Source of the DNA: Cerioporus squamosus
Taxonomy: Eukaryota; Basidiomycota; Agaricomycetes; Polyporales; Polyporaceae
Direction of reading: 5' to 3'
Assembly: GCA_022592435.1 (NCBI GenBank)
Contig: JABYQS010000052.1
Location: forward strand, 152,734-216,733
DNA: 64,000 nucleotides
Shown here: positions 23,842-34,114 of the stretch, one piece after another
Numbering within the stretch: position 1 is the first letter of the stretch
Layout: each line of letters begins with the position of its first letter
Position numbers and translations under genes: made by a program
Notes under the pieces: model-generated
Told to the model about the DNA's origin: nothing
What the model saw: the letters and a program-made list of their open reading frames with translations, nothing else
Databases searched by the model: none

Positions 23842-26800
23842 TCAGATATAGATCGGCAGAGTGGGGTTAAGGCCACGCCACTCAGGGCCCTGGACGAAGC
23901 TGTCCTCATCGATGAGGAAATCCTACAGTAGAATAGTTAGCAAATCAATCCCGACATTGGCACGAGTACGAAGATATACCATCGGGCACTCGACAAGCGC
24001 ACCACGGACCTCCGAGAGGCGCTCCTTGATGCGCTGGAGGGAAATGTCGGGCACGACGTGGCCAGTCATGACATCGGGCACGTAGGCCTGCAAAAGCGAG
24101 CTTCAGCGAAACATCACGGCGCATCCCAGTGATAACCTACATCGTAGTCCTTCCAACTGCGGATGAGGTTCGTCGGCACGGGACGGAAGACCTCCGTGAA
24201 GATCTCGCGATTCTTGCGCGCCGTGTTGTTCCAAAGGTTGATCGTGTCGTCCGAGAGCGGGTCCGCGACGATCTCGTCCTCCTGCTGGCCTGTCTCGTCC
24301 TCGTTCGGGTGAGGGGCCGGCTGCATGAACGAGTCGGGGCGGTCTTCATCCCTGCACCACTGCGGCGGAATGAGACCGAGGTGCTCTGCATTGCGGTCAG
24401 CGCACAGACACTACTTGCATGAACAAAGGCGACGGACCGCGATACAGCTTGCGACGGAGTGTCGCAGCGAAGCGAGCCGCCTGGTACTGCTGGCCGTCCA
24501 TGTACGTGTCGATCATGTCCTCGTCCTCGACAACGAGGGCAATCTCGGAGTCACCGTCACCCTGATTCGCATTCTCAATCAGCTGAACTTATGCATGTAG
24601 CTACGGCGACATACCTTCTGGCTACGGTCGTTCAAGTTGGCGGAACCCATCTGGAGTGAGTAATCAGTACCCCTACAACTCCCGCGCAGTGCCAAAACTC
24701 ACGATGACACGCCTGTCATCCACGATCATGACCTTCGAGTGGATGTACAGCAGCTCCGAAACAAAAGCGGCGCGCTCCTCGTCCTCAGTTCCGGCCCATT
24801 TCTCGTCAAGCAGACTCGTGCTGTCATGCAACATGTGCTGCACGACATTGTCCGCGACGTCCTCCGCGCCGCGAAGTTCCTGCGCAGCATTGCGCCAGCG
24901 GTCGATGATCTCACGCGCCTCTTCCACGGTGGGGGGCATGGGGTACGTCTCCGTCTTCAGTTCGGGCTTCTTGCCGGACGTGGTCTGCTCAGCGACCATC
25001 TTGCCCGTGGGGATCGAGACCGAAACTTCCTTTGGGTCCTCGATGCCCTCGCCGCGGCCAACCCAGACACGCGCAAGTGCCACGTTCAGCTGGTGGAACG
25101 TTACGCCGCTGCGCTCCTCGATCTGTTTCATGTATGACCCTATGATGTGGGTAAGTAGCGTGGATGGAGCAAGCAGACGGAGGGGCACGCACCCCATGGC
25201 GCGTTGATACGGTCGTACGCGCGCAGGTGATAGAAGCGGATGTAGTCGGACCTGTCGTCAGCTCTCGTCAGCGTCAAGCGGAACTGAACACGAGGAAGCA
25301 CTTACGGCTCGTAACCAGCCTTGCGGATCTCCTCGTAGATACTGTGTCCACCCCGGTTCATGGTGCGGTACTGGGCAGCCATGATCGTCTTCACGGACGT
25401 CTCATCCTTGACTACGCGTACGGTCAGCTCATGTTCTCCACGGAGCCGACGCAACTTACCTTGGCCAGCGAACCCGGGGACTTCGGGGATGACGACCACC
25501 ACGCGGAACTTGGTTCCCTCACGGCCGGCGCGCACAATACGCTCGACGAGTGCCTTTGCAATCTGATTCTGGACGGGACCGTCGTCCTGGGTGTTGGAGA
25601 TGAAGAACTGGTTCTCTGCGACCCACTGTGAGCGAGTTAACACCAGATTCAGCTGTTAGACTACGTACCGATGTAGATGAAGTGCTCAGATTCGCGGATG
25701 AGGTCAATGTCTAGCCCAGCGTCAGATCAGAACCTCTTCCAAGATTCCCGAACACGTACAGGCATTCTGGATACTGCGCTCCGTGAGGACGCCGTGGCTC
25801 CAGTCCGACACACTGCGCACCGCCTGCACGCGGCACGTACCCCGGGCAATTGGCTCCTCCTTATCGTAATCTTGAACGTCGCTCCTGTGAAGGTGGAAGC
25901 GATCTTTGAAGTGCTTGCCAATGCCGTGCCAGCGCTCGCGATGAGGGTGACCTGAGCTAGGAGATGAGGCACGTCGATGTGAACGGAACGTGTCCACCTA
26001 CGGGCAACGGCTTCATTAGGAGCGGCCTCGACATCATGAGGGAGGGCGAGCCAGTCGAAGCGACTACAGCTGGTTAGCTTAGCTTTCATACGTCTGGTCT
26101 TGGGACTTACGTATCATTGCGGTACTGTAAAACGCCACGGGTGTCAGTGTCGGACGCTCCCAAGCACTGATGCTACACGTACCTTGCGTTTCTTGACCTC
26201 GTTCCAGCGCTCAACGAAGTGCTGCACGATATCGAGCACAACGTCTCCAGTGATGGTCATGTGCACATCGTGCCAGGGCATCCGCGCGCTCTCGATCGAA
26301 CTCAGCCCGTTGCTGACGTAGTTCGGGACGTTCTGGAAGTCCATAATGCGCGCGTTGTTGTAGTCCTGTCCGGGAAAGAGAGTCGCAAACGGGTCGAGCG
26401 GGTGCACGTCCGCAAGGGGGTGCGAATGCGTATCCCACCGTCCGAAGCAGAGGTCCAGGCCACCAATGCAGGCGTAGTGGTTGTCGACGACGACGACCTT
26501 CTCATGGTGCGACCAGAACTCGACGTCGTCCTTGCTGCCGATGTGGTCGGGGTGCCGCATGACGGCGATGTTCGGGTGGAGCGCCTCGAGGGTCTCCTTC
26601 GTGTGGTGCGAGCTCATCGTCATGGTCTGCACGACCTCCTTGTAGACCACGACGTAGACCTTCACGCCTTGCTCAGCCTTGCGCTTGAGGATTCTGTCGA
26701 TGCGCCACTCCGGGTACTTGGCGGGAGGACGGCGGAGGTATAGTTCAGGAGTAAGCCACCAGTCCTGGCAACGACTCGAGGTCAGTATTTGGATAGTACC

Positions 26801-27311
26801 GATGGCGGTTCCTGAAGCAACTGGACAGACAGGGGCACCGCCATGAGGGAACTGGACATACCAGGATGAAGATAGCCTCCTGCGCCTTCTCCAGGAGCTC
26901 GGACACGGCCCACATGTAGTCATGCCCGTCGATATGCCTGTGAGGCTGGTTTGACAACTGCACCCGCACGCAACTCGAAGGACGAACGTACCACTTGACG
27001 AAGTTCTGCGCCCTCTGGGTCGCGAATGAGTGGAATCGGTGTCCCGACTGGATCTCTGCGCGGATCATGTCCGCGCGTTTCTCCTCAGGATCATCATGGC
27101 GACCTGTGGCCTAGTTAGCGACGAGATGCGGTTGTTTGACAAGACGGGTACGGACGATCCGGGTTCAGTATGCCTGATTAGATTCAGTCAGTCTTTCAGA
27201 CTCACGGCCAAGCTCCTTTGTTCACGCACCTATCGCCATCGCGCGAGCATGGCCAATGCCCTCCGGAACCTTGTCCGCAATGCGCTCGAGCTTGTTGAGG
27301 AATTTGGACAT
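23842..27311 (-). CDS. Phospholipase D (two HKD motifs)
   Basis: A many-exon gene. Exon 1 encodes MSKFLNKLERIADKVPEGI; later exons hold DWWLTPELYLRRPPAKYPEW and the first catalytic motif HHEKVVVVD with GGLDLCFGRWDTHSHPL. The central part includes DWSHGVLTERSIQNAY and ENQFFISNTQDDGPVQNQIA. The second motif is IHSKVMIVDDRRVI near 24700-24740, then ANLNDRSQKGDGDSEIAL. The C-terminus runs through PTLPIYI-stop. Both HxKxxxxD motifs are intact, so activity is expected. The enzyme hydrolyses phosphatidylcholine to phosphatidic acid and choline. No PX or PH domain is visible in front, unlike the classical Spo14/PLD1 type, so this resembles the shorter fungal and plant-like PLDs. Confidence 0.9.
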
Positions 27312-28959
27312 GGCCGCGGTCGAGGTGGTGGTGGTTGTTGAGCAAGAGGTTAAGCGATGCGAGATGGTTGTCTGGTGATAGTATGCCGGCAACAGCCGCT
27401 GGATACGGGGGCAATGACGGACGCCGAGCCATTGCCAACCGGCTGCTTGGCGCTGCTGCGCGCGATGACAGGAGTCCTTCGCTCGACGGCGAGCGCGATG
27501 AGGAAGGTGTCGCGCGCGACGCGGAATGACCGTCGGCGGTCCGTCGCCACCGTCGCGAACAGCCGCGACTTGGCCGCGTCGCGCAAGCACGTGATGCATA
27601 CCTCGACCTCCTCCTCCTCCTCCTGAGGCTCCTCCTCCTCTAGCTCTGTGTCTTCCTTCTCTTCCGCCAGCCGCAAGACTTCATGTCGCGCGCAACATCC
27701 TCACAAGTCGTCCATTGAAGTACCGGTAACGACAGCTGTGACGAACGCACGCCTTTCATGCGCCAGCGGGTCATAGCGCTCGTCAAGCTCGTTCGACCTT
27801 GGGCAGAATCTGACAGAGAGCAACATACGACTTGTCGGTTCGCGAGTTAAGTACCTAGGGAGACGGCAGAGAGCACGCTGGTGGATTAAAGGTCAGGACA
27901 GCATTGCCGTCTCACTGTCAACTACCAGCACGAAAGGGCGAATGTCAATGGGCTTGAAGTCAAGGAGGGTCGGAACTCTAGCCTGTACGAGCGAAACCTA
28001 TCCGACTCCCGAGGGTCATTGAACGTGTGCGCCCGCTCGGGTATAACCAAAACCTCCATCTCACGAAGTACAAGGAGACGTGCCCGATGCCGTCCTCAAT
28101 CGAGTATAGGTTCGTCTCCAGGCTTCAGTCTCAGGGTTCGCCCTTGGACCCTCGTTGGGCCTCGTATGCCTTCACATCGGCCACAGCACGATAGGACCGC
28201 AAGATCTTCACGGAAGCCGAGGTCTTCCGCCCACGCCGAGGAACCACCAGTGGAGATAATGCGATGTAAGTTGTCCAATGAGTTGCGCTCCTGCGTAACC
28301 AAAGTATTGGCGCTTTGCTTCGTACAGGGTTTACGTTCCAGATGTCATGCATTCATGACTGGCCATGTTTACTCAAAATCTCCCGATGAGCATTGAGAAG
28401 TGGTTCTTGGAGGTTCGCAATGCCCGTGGCGAATTCCCGATGGTAAGACCTCGTATTGCGCGTTCCGTTGATGTTTCTGCTTCAGGACATCGCTAAGGAT
28501 GGCTTCATCAATAGGCAAAAGTGACATGGCCTCAACTCTACCTACCCAGGGAGATACACTATTACAGTGATATACCAAAGTGCGCGCGTTGGACTGTGAC
28601 TGCTCTACGGATACGAGAGAATTCGATGGGCAGTAACGCTTCACAATAGTGAGCCCTCGTAAGTTATGCTGTGGAGTCTATGGAAGATACAGCCTACTTC
28701 GTAGTAGACGTATATGTAGCTCTGCGGCCGTACGCAGTTTGATCACTAAGCGGGCAACATAAGAAGGCTATCAAGACAGTAAGTCTTAGTCAATAGTGTA
28801 CGAGTAATGCTTCAATCCCGGTTCAATCATAGATAACAATGGATAAGAACGACGGGCTTACCCAAGGTTTAATAACCCATAGTAGGCTGGCGTCTTCGCC
28901 GTCAGCCACACCTTGGTCCGCAGCCACCACCAGCCATTCTTTCCCGTCTCTCAAACAAC
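27312..28959. other. Intergenic, no gene recognised
   Basis: About 1.6 kb between the PLD start and the coiled-coil gene pair. A CTC-rich microsatellite (about 27600-27640) lies close to the PLD promoter. Translating its minus strand gives a Glu-rich frame that I treat as an artefact of the repeat. Confidence 0.45.
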
Positions 28960-30402
28960 ATGGACACAGAACAACATGAGGCTTTGAATAAATCAAGCCA
29001 TATCGCACACGTCGACGAGCCCCAGGCACTTCCCGCGAACGTCGCCACTAAATCAACCACCGCGACTGCAGAATCACCACGACAACATGAACCACCTTGT
29101 CACTGCTGTATGGGCATTCATACAGACGAGCTTGGACTAACAGTTGCTGACCATACCTTGTACATGCTAAGGGAAAGGCAATCGTATGCCAAAGGACACG
29201 CGAGTCGCCCAAACTCCAGCCGCTCTCGGCCTCGTTCTTCCACAAATACGCGGGAGGTTGGAGCGGTCTGTACAGGCTTTCGTCCATCTTGTCCACCTCG
29301 CCGAAAAGATCGCGGCTGCGCTGGAAGATACTACGGCATTGCTACCTCCTGATATCTGTGACGATCTCTGTTTGCGCAGGGAGGTAGTCGCTTCCGTAGG
29401 TCGAACTGCTCCGCGCATGCGTCTCTGCTAACTCATGCTCATACTTGCAGGGATTCGATGCTGCCACTGTGACAATCATCACCACCCCTGGTTATGTGTG
29501 CAAGGAGGGCAGTGCGGAGCATGAGCGTCGTTATTCTGAGCGACACAAGGCGCTCACCAACATCGAGGACGAGCTCACGCGCGGCATCAAAGACGCGGAG
29601 TCCCTGTTCGATGCCCGGGACGAGCTCGTGCTTGCAGAGCGTCGTTATCGCCACCGGAAATATATACAAGCTGCCTTTCGCACCATGGTATGTGATCGCA
29701 TAGCAGCATTCTCAACTCATTCGCTGACATGTGCTCCCGCAGTCTATCCTCACCATCCCCTACTCTCCGCTGGTCTCTGCCATCTTCACTGCTGGTGACT
29801 TATTTGGCGTCTCTGTCTTGATAGCGATCCAGCGCGCCGTGTTTCCCGACGCAGGCGAGCAGCTAGGGGAGACGCTCGACCGAGTCATGTCTCTCGAACG
29901 AAACATTCAACGCAAGGTCGAGGAGGTCAGGCGCCTCAAAGACGCCCTCGCAGCTGTCAAGGCGAAGCTTGAAGAGGAGCAGCGGCATCCGATTGCGACG
30001 CAGCTCGCGGGCATATTGGACAAGGTCTATCTCGCCAAGCTAGCCGTCGAGAGCGTGATATTTGCGCCTTGCGCGAAGTGCACATGCCCCCCGCCCGCTC
30101 TACCCGTCCGCGAGGTGGTTGTCGCCCTTCGGGTCATGACGGAGACTCTGGACTCGCCGGAAGGACTGCAGCTGGTGGATGAACAGCTGGCCTCGCTCAG
30201 TGAAGAGCGTTGTGCGGTCCTGGATAGACTTTTCGCGGTCCTACGGACTGTTGTCTCCACCTCCTGTTCAGCTAGTCTCACATTGATTCCTGCATCGTCA
30301 CTCGTAGTTTGCTTGCTATCTTTCTCCATCCCTCGGACCTCTGTAACAATCAATCCAAACCTGACACGTTCCTCTTCCAACAGCCAACATCCGAACCATT
30401 GA
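28960..30402 (+). CDS. Unrecognised coiled-coil protein, tandem copy 1
   Basis: I do not recognise this family. Four exons are supported by comparison with the tandem copy at 30652-31975: 28960-29107, 29172-29383, 29451-29687 and 29743-30402, giving about 418 residues. Intron phases match the sister gene, and exon 3 is 237 nt in both. Exon 1 ends in PPCHCW (Cys-x-Cys-Trp). Exon 3 holds TTPGYVCKEGSAEHERRYSE and charged helix. Exon 4 starts SILTIPYSPLVSAIFTAGDL, a mildly hydrophobic stretch, then a coiled coil (NIQRKVEEVRRLKDALAAVK) and a Cys-rich patch CAKCTCPPPA. There is no signal peptide, so it is probably intracellular. The C-terminal tail diverges from copy 2 and may contain another intron or a different end. 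Confidence 0.7.
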
Positions 30403-30651
30403 GAACAAAGTTATCAGGACCGCTTCGGTTACAACGTCTCAGGTTCTAGTATATCCGTCGAATGAACTTCAATGCGACACCAGCCTGCTAAGTTGATAGA
30501 GAGGTAAATACCTTGAAGTTGATAAGTAATAGTAAGTAAGTTTTGTTACCATGATTAGCATACTTATCATCGCGCGTCTGGCCGCGGCCCGCGCTGACGC
30601 GCCTTGTTCCACAACCACCACCCGCCACTGTATTCACCTCTCAGGATCGGG

Positions 30652-31975
30652 ATGGACGCAGCACGAACTGATCCTATACCCATTGGAACTCGAACTGTGG
30701 AACTTGGAGAACCTCCAGAAGATCCTACAGATGTTGTCACCTCTCCTAACATCGCTAGTACATCGGCAGATCCGCCGCGCAATGAGGGTCACCCACCTTG
30801 TAACTGCTGTATGAGCACCATACGAACGAGTGTAGGAATTGAAGAGCTGACACTTGCACAGGGGAAAATCCGAAGGAGAAGCGCAATGCTCAAGGCTTCA
30901 AAGCAGTCCCTCTCAACCTCGCCCTTCCACCAATTCGTACGGAGTTGACACGGGCCGTCAGGGCCATAAACTCCATCATCACTCTGGTTCAAGAGAAAGT
31001 GGCGGTTGACCTTGAAGACCGGGGTACGTCGCCGCCTCCTGAGGTCCTAGACGACTTCTCCTCGCAGCGGGAAAGCGTTGCCAATGTAAGTCGCCGCGAT
31101 CGGCATGCGTGTCTCTGCTGATCCTTGCTCTCAGTGCTTCGAAACTGCTTCCTTGTTGATTACTACTACTCCGGGCTATGCATGCAAGCAGGGCAGTGCA
31201 GAACACGAGCAGCGCTACTTTCAGCGGCACAAGGAGCTCACCGATGTAGAGGACATGTTGACGCGCACTCTTGAAGCAGCCGAACCCCTGTTGAAAGCCC
31301 GCGACAAGCTCGTGCTCGAAGAACGTCGCTACCGTCTCCGAAAGTACATCCAAACCGTCTTTCGTGTCGTGGTATGATTTCCGGACATCACTATGCTCTG
31401 GTCTTGTCCGCTGACTTGTGCTCTCGCAGTCCATCGCTACTATCCCCTACTCCCCGCTTCTCTCCGCCATCCTCACTGCTGCTGACGTTTTCGGCATCTC
31501 TGTCGACATGGCAATTCAGCAGCTCGAGTTACCCGACGCTGACGAGCTGGGAGCGACGATGAGGAACGCCATGGTACTTGAGAAAAGCATAAAGGAGATC
31601 CGACGCTCGGTCGAGGAGCTCAAACAGATCAAAGAACACCTCGAAGTAGTCAAGGCAAAGCTCGATGAGGTGCAGCAGCGCCCCATCGCTACGCACTTGG
31701 CGGGCATCCTGTACAAGGTCTACCTCGCCAAACAAGCCGTCGCGGGTGCGCTATCTCCATCCAGCGACGAGTGCGCATGTTCCTCCTCCGCCGTCCCCAT
31801 CCGCGACGTCGTCGCCGCTCTCCGGGACATGGCTGAGGCCCTCGAAGCGCCACAGGTGATCACAGGACCGCTCGCCTCGCTGAGCGAGGACGATACGGCC
31901 TGCGTGGTGATCGATAGGGCTCTCGAGGTCCTGAGGACTTCGTCACCAGCTTCCGAACCGGCCGGCTCTGACTGA
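30652..31975 (+). CDS. Unrecognised coiled-coil protein, tandem copy 2
   Basis: Tandem paralogue of the gene 250 bp upstream, same strand. Exons: 30652-30808, 30862-31085, 31135-31371 and 31430-31975, about 387 residues, with all joins in phase. Shared blocks are PPCNCW at the first splice junction, TTTPGYACKQGSAEHEQRYF and the helix VEDMLTRTLEAAEPLLKARD. Also shared are SIATIPYSPLLSAILTAADV, RPIATHLAGILYKVYLAKQA and the end ALEVLRTSSPASEPAGSD-stop. The coiled coil SIKEIRRSVEELKQIKEHLE suggests self-association or partner binding. Function unknown; no enzyme motif seen. The conserved hydrophobic-to-helix exon 4 start vaguely recalls membrane-associating helices, but this is only an impression. 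Confidence 0.75.
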
Positions 31976-32762
31976 CCACCCTTTGTCGTATTCGCACATT
32001 TCCCGCTGTAGTCTCTGTCTCTCTCACCTCGCGCACTTGTAACGCTTGTACTTGTAGGTCTCTCGACATCCCCTCTCACCCCTATCGATTTCCTTTATAG
32101 CATTCGGATCAAATTATCTGCCCCACGTTCCTGGGTCTAGCCTGACGTCGTACGTACCCGGACTATCCTCTCCTGCACCCGGTTTCAAGACACTGCGTGT
32201 ATTAATATATAACCGCAATAGATTTGCGCAACCTGAAGCAAACGGCCGCACACAGCGCCCTACAATGCCGCCGAAGCGGGAGCGGTCGCGCCCTGTTGCG
32301 CCGCGCTCATCGGCACGTATCATATCAGCTATTGAAGGAATTCAGTCTGAGGGGCTGGCAGGGCCTGTAGCTGCTCACGGAAGTTTCGTCAACTCCGCCG
32401 AGTCAACCCCTCAAGCCCCGTGTATGAGTTCAGGCGACATACTCATTGTGCGCCTGAGCTGCGAATTCCGTGATGTGAGTCTGACCCTTGGTCGTGTGTT
32501 CATGTTGAATTGAATGCGCTCATGGAGTTCCATGCATGCCGGAGCTCGTGTCCAGGCCAAGACCTGGGGATGACGGAGGATACTTGAATAGCCATGGATC
32601 CGCTGCCCGTCGCCCCAGTTCAGTTGCCTGATGCTACGCGTACCATGCACGGCGACAGTCTCGGACCTCGAAGTCGCCGCGCCCACACATCCATGAGACA
32701 CCTCCCTAGGACTTACTGCATGTGAGTTGCAAGACGCCACTCGACCCTGGTACAAGTTCGCA
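31976..32762. other. Intergenic; one doubtful short frame
   Basis: About 0.8 kb between the coiled-coil pair and the repeat-peptide gene. A frame at 32265-32513 opens MPPKRERSRPVAPRSSARII and is preceded by an AT-rich, TATA-like stretch (about 32198-32212). It has no motif and no clear continuation, so I do not call it a gene. Confidence 0.4.
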
Positions 32763-32768
32763 TATAAA
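32763..32768 (+). promoter_or_regulatory. TATA box of repeat-peptide gene
   Basis: TATAAA lies 46-51 bp upstream of the ATG at 32814, a tight spacing typical of short, strongly transcribed fungal genes with small leaders. Confidence 0.55.
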
Positions 32769-32813
32769 GGTCCTACCGACCATGGTAGTGCGGCACATCC
32801 CTACCTCTTGAAC

Positions 32814-33464
32814 ATGAAGTACTCCGGACTCCTCACTTCACTCGTTGTCAGCATCCTCGTCTTCGTCGGCGAGGTGCGTTGGCTTCTCTTTTTCTTCCAT
32901 GCCGTCGCAAACGATTCTGCCTCCCGCCGCTATGCTCGTTATTTCTGCAGCAGCACGCTGATCCATATTGATACTAGGAAGCCGCCGTGGCAGGCGCACC
33001 CATGACCATAGCCGAACCTGTATACAAACGCGCCTTGTGCACCGGGGGAAGTGCTTCCTGCCCGGACTGGAAGCGGCAGGACGGGGGACTCGGGCAGGTA
33101 CGTCAGCTCGACATGCCGCACAAGGAGACTTCTCACTCGCACTTACCCTTCGGCAGGAAATCGCGCCCGCCGTCGGGGCTGGTGAGAAGCGACAGGACGG
33201 CGGACTAGGCCAGGTATGTCGCCTTACTCGTGTATGACAGTGGGATCGCATCTCCAATGACTGTCAAACAGGAAACTGTGCCGCTTGACGCCAATGGCAA
33301 GAGGGAGTTTTGCACCGGGAACGGTGCTTCCTGCGCGGACTGGAAGCGGCAGGACGGTGGACTCGGGCAGGTATGCTAGCCCAACCATTGATTGGGACCA
33401 CCTCCAAATTGTGATGCTTTGGCAGGAGACTGTACCTACTGGTGGCGCTGGCGAGAAGCGTTAG
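32814..33464 (+). CDS. Candidate Kex2-processed secreted repeat-peptide precursor
   Basis: Five phase-0 exons (32814-32873, 32978-33097, 33157-33213, 33272-33370, 33426-33464) give about 124 residues. A signal peptide (MKYSGLLTSLVVSILVFVG, cleavage probably near AVAG-AP) is followed by Lys-Arg dibasic sites at regular intervals. Cleavage after each KR would release a 13-residue Cys peptide twice (ALCTGGSASCPDW and EFCTGNGASCADW). It would also release a Gln-starting peptide three times (QDGGLGQEIAPAVGAGE, QDGGLGQETVPLDANG, QDGGLGQETVPTGGAGE). Exons 2, 3 and 4 all end exactly at GLGQ and the next exon always starts with Glu. This fits the fungal Kex2-processed repeat protein (KEP) class, which includes peptide signals, repellents and RiPP precursors. 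No matching modification enzyme is seen nearby. I do not recognise a named family. Confidence 0.8.
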
Positions 33465-34114
33465 GACGGCGTCGGAGAACGTTCTATTGAGTACTCGACA
33501 GGAGGGTGGACATTGAATTCGCAAGAACGATAGACAGATCGAGCTGCACTGGCTCGCTGTCTGCGCAACAAACTTCTACGAGTTCTCAGCGCCACCGTCG
33601 ATTGATATCGTTCTGACTCCGAGTCCCCAACAATCTGGATATATGTATTGACTTTTCCCTAGTTCGACGTCTCACAATTCGAGTCTTTAAGATCATACGC
33701 GCGTGCGGAGATACAACTGAATTGAGAACGAAACTGGTCCGAAGACGGATTACAAAGGGGATACATGAAGGCTTCTCACTCGAACACTCCTCGCTTGTAT
33801 AGTTTGTGAAGGCGACCATCTGCAATCGCAGTGTGCCCACGACACGATGAACCCACTGCCGCCACCGTGATTTCTCTTCTGCTCGCGCTCGCGCTCGTTG
33901 CTAGACTTCTCGGTATACGACGGGTCTTCTGGGATGAGTTCGGCACAAGTCAATTGAATGACATGAAGACGTACTCACCCTACACTATGCCCTCTCTCCC
34001 TTGAGCCTGCCCGTCAGGAATCGTGACCGGAGGACGCTTCGTCATGGTCCAGAACCAGCGTCCCCTCATCATCCGCGCTTCACCTATAGGCAGACAGCGC
34101 ATCAGCTAGTATAC
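33465..34114. other. Intergenic, no gene recognised
   Basis: About 650 bp between the repeat-peptide gene and the 3' end of the broken F-box gene. Right after the repeat-peptide stop the sequence still reads like a degenerate repeat unit in the same frame. Nothing else is recognisable. Confidence 0.45.

Noticed and set aside
24129..26743. Plus-strand frames across the phospholipase D gene
   Set aside because: Antisense shadows of exons with intact HKD motifs on the minus strand.
27350..27676. Glu-rich minus-strand frame
   Set aside because: Produced by a CTC microsatellite in the PLD upstream region; no conserved segment.
32265..32513. Small basic protein frame before the repeat-peptide gene
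   Set aside because: No motif, no splice-joined continuation, and no similarity to its neighbours that I can see.
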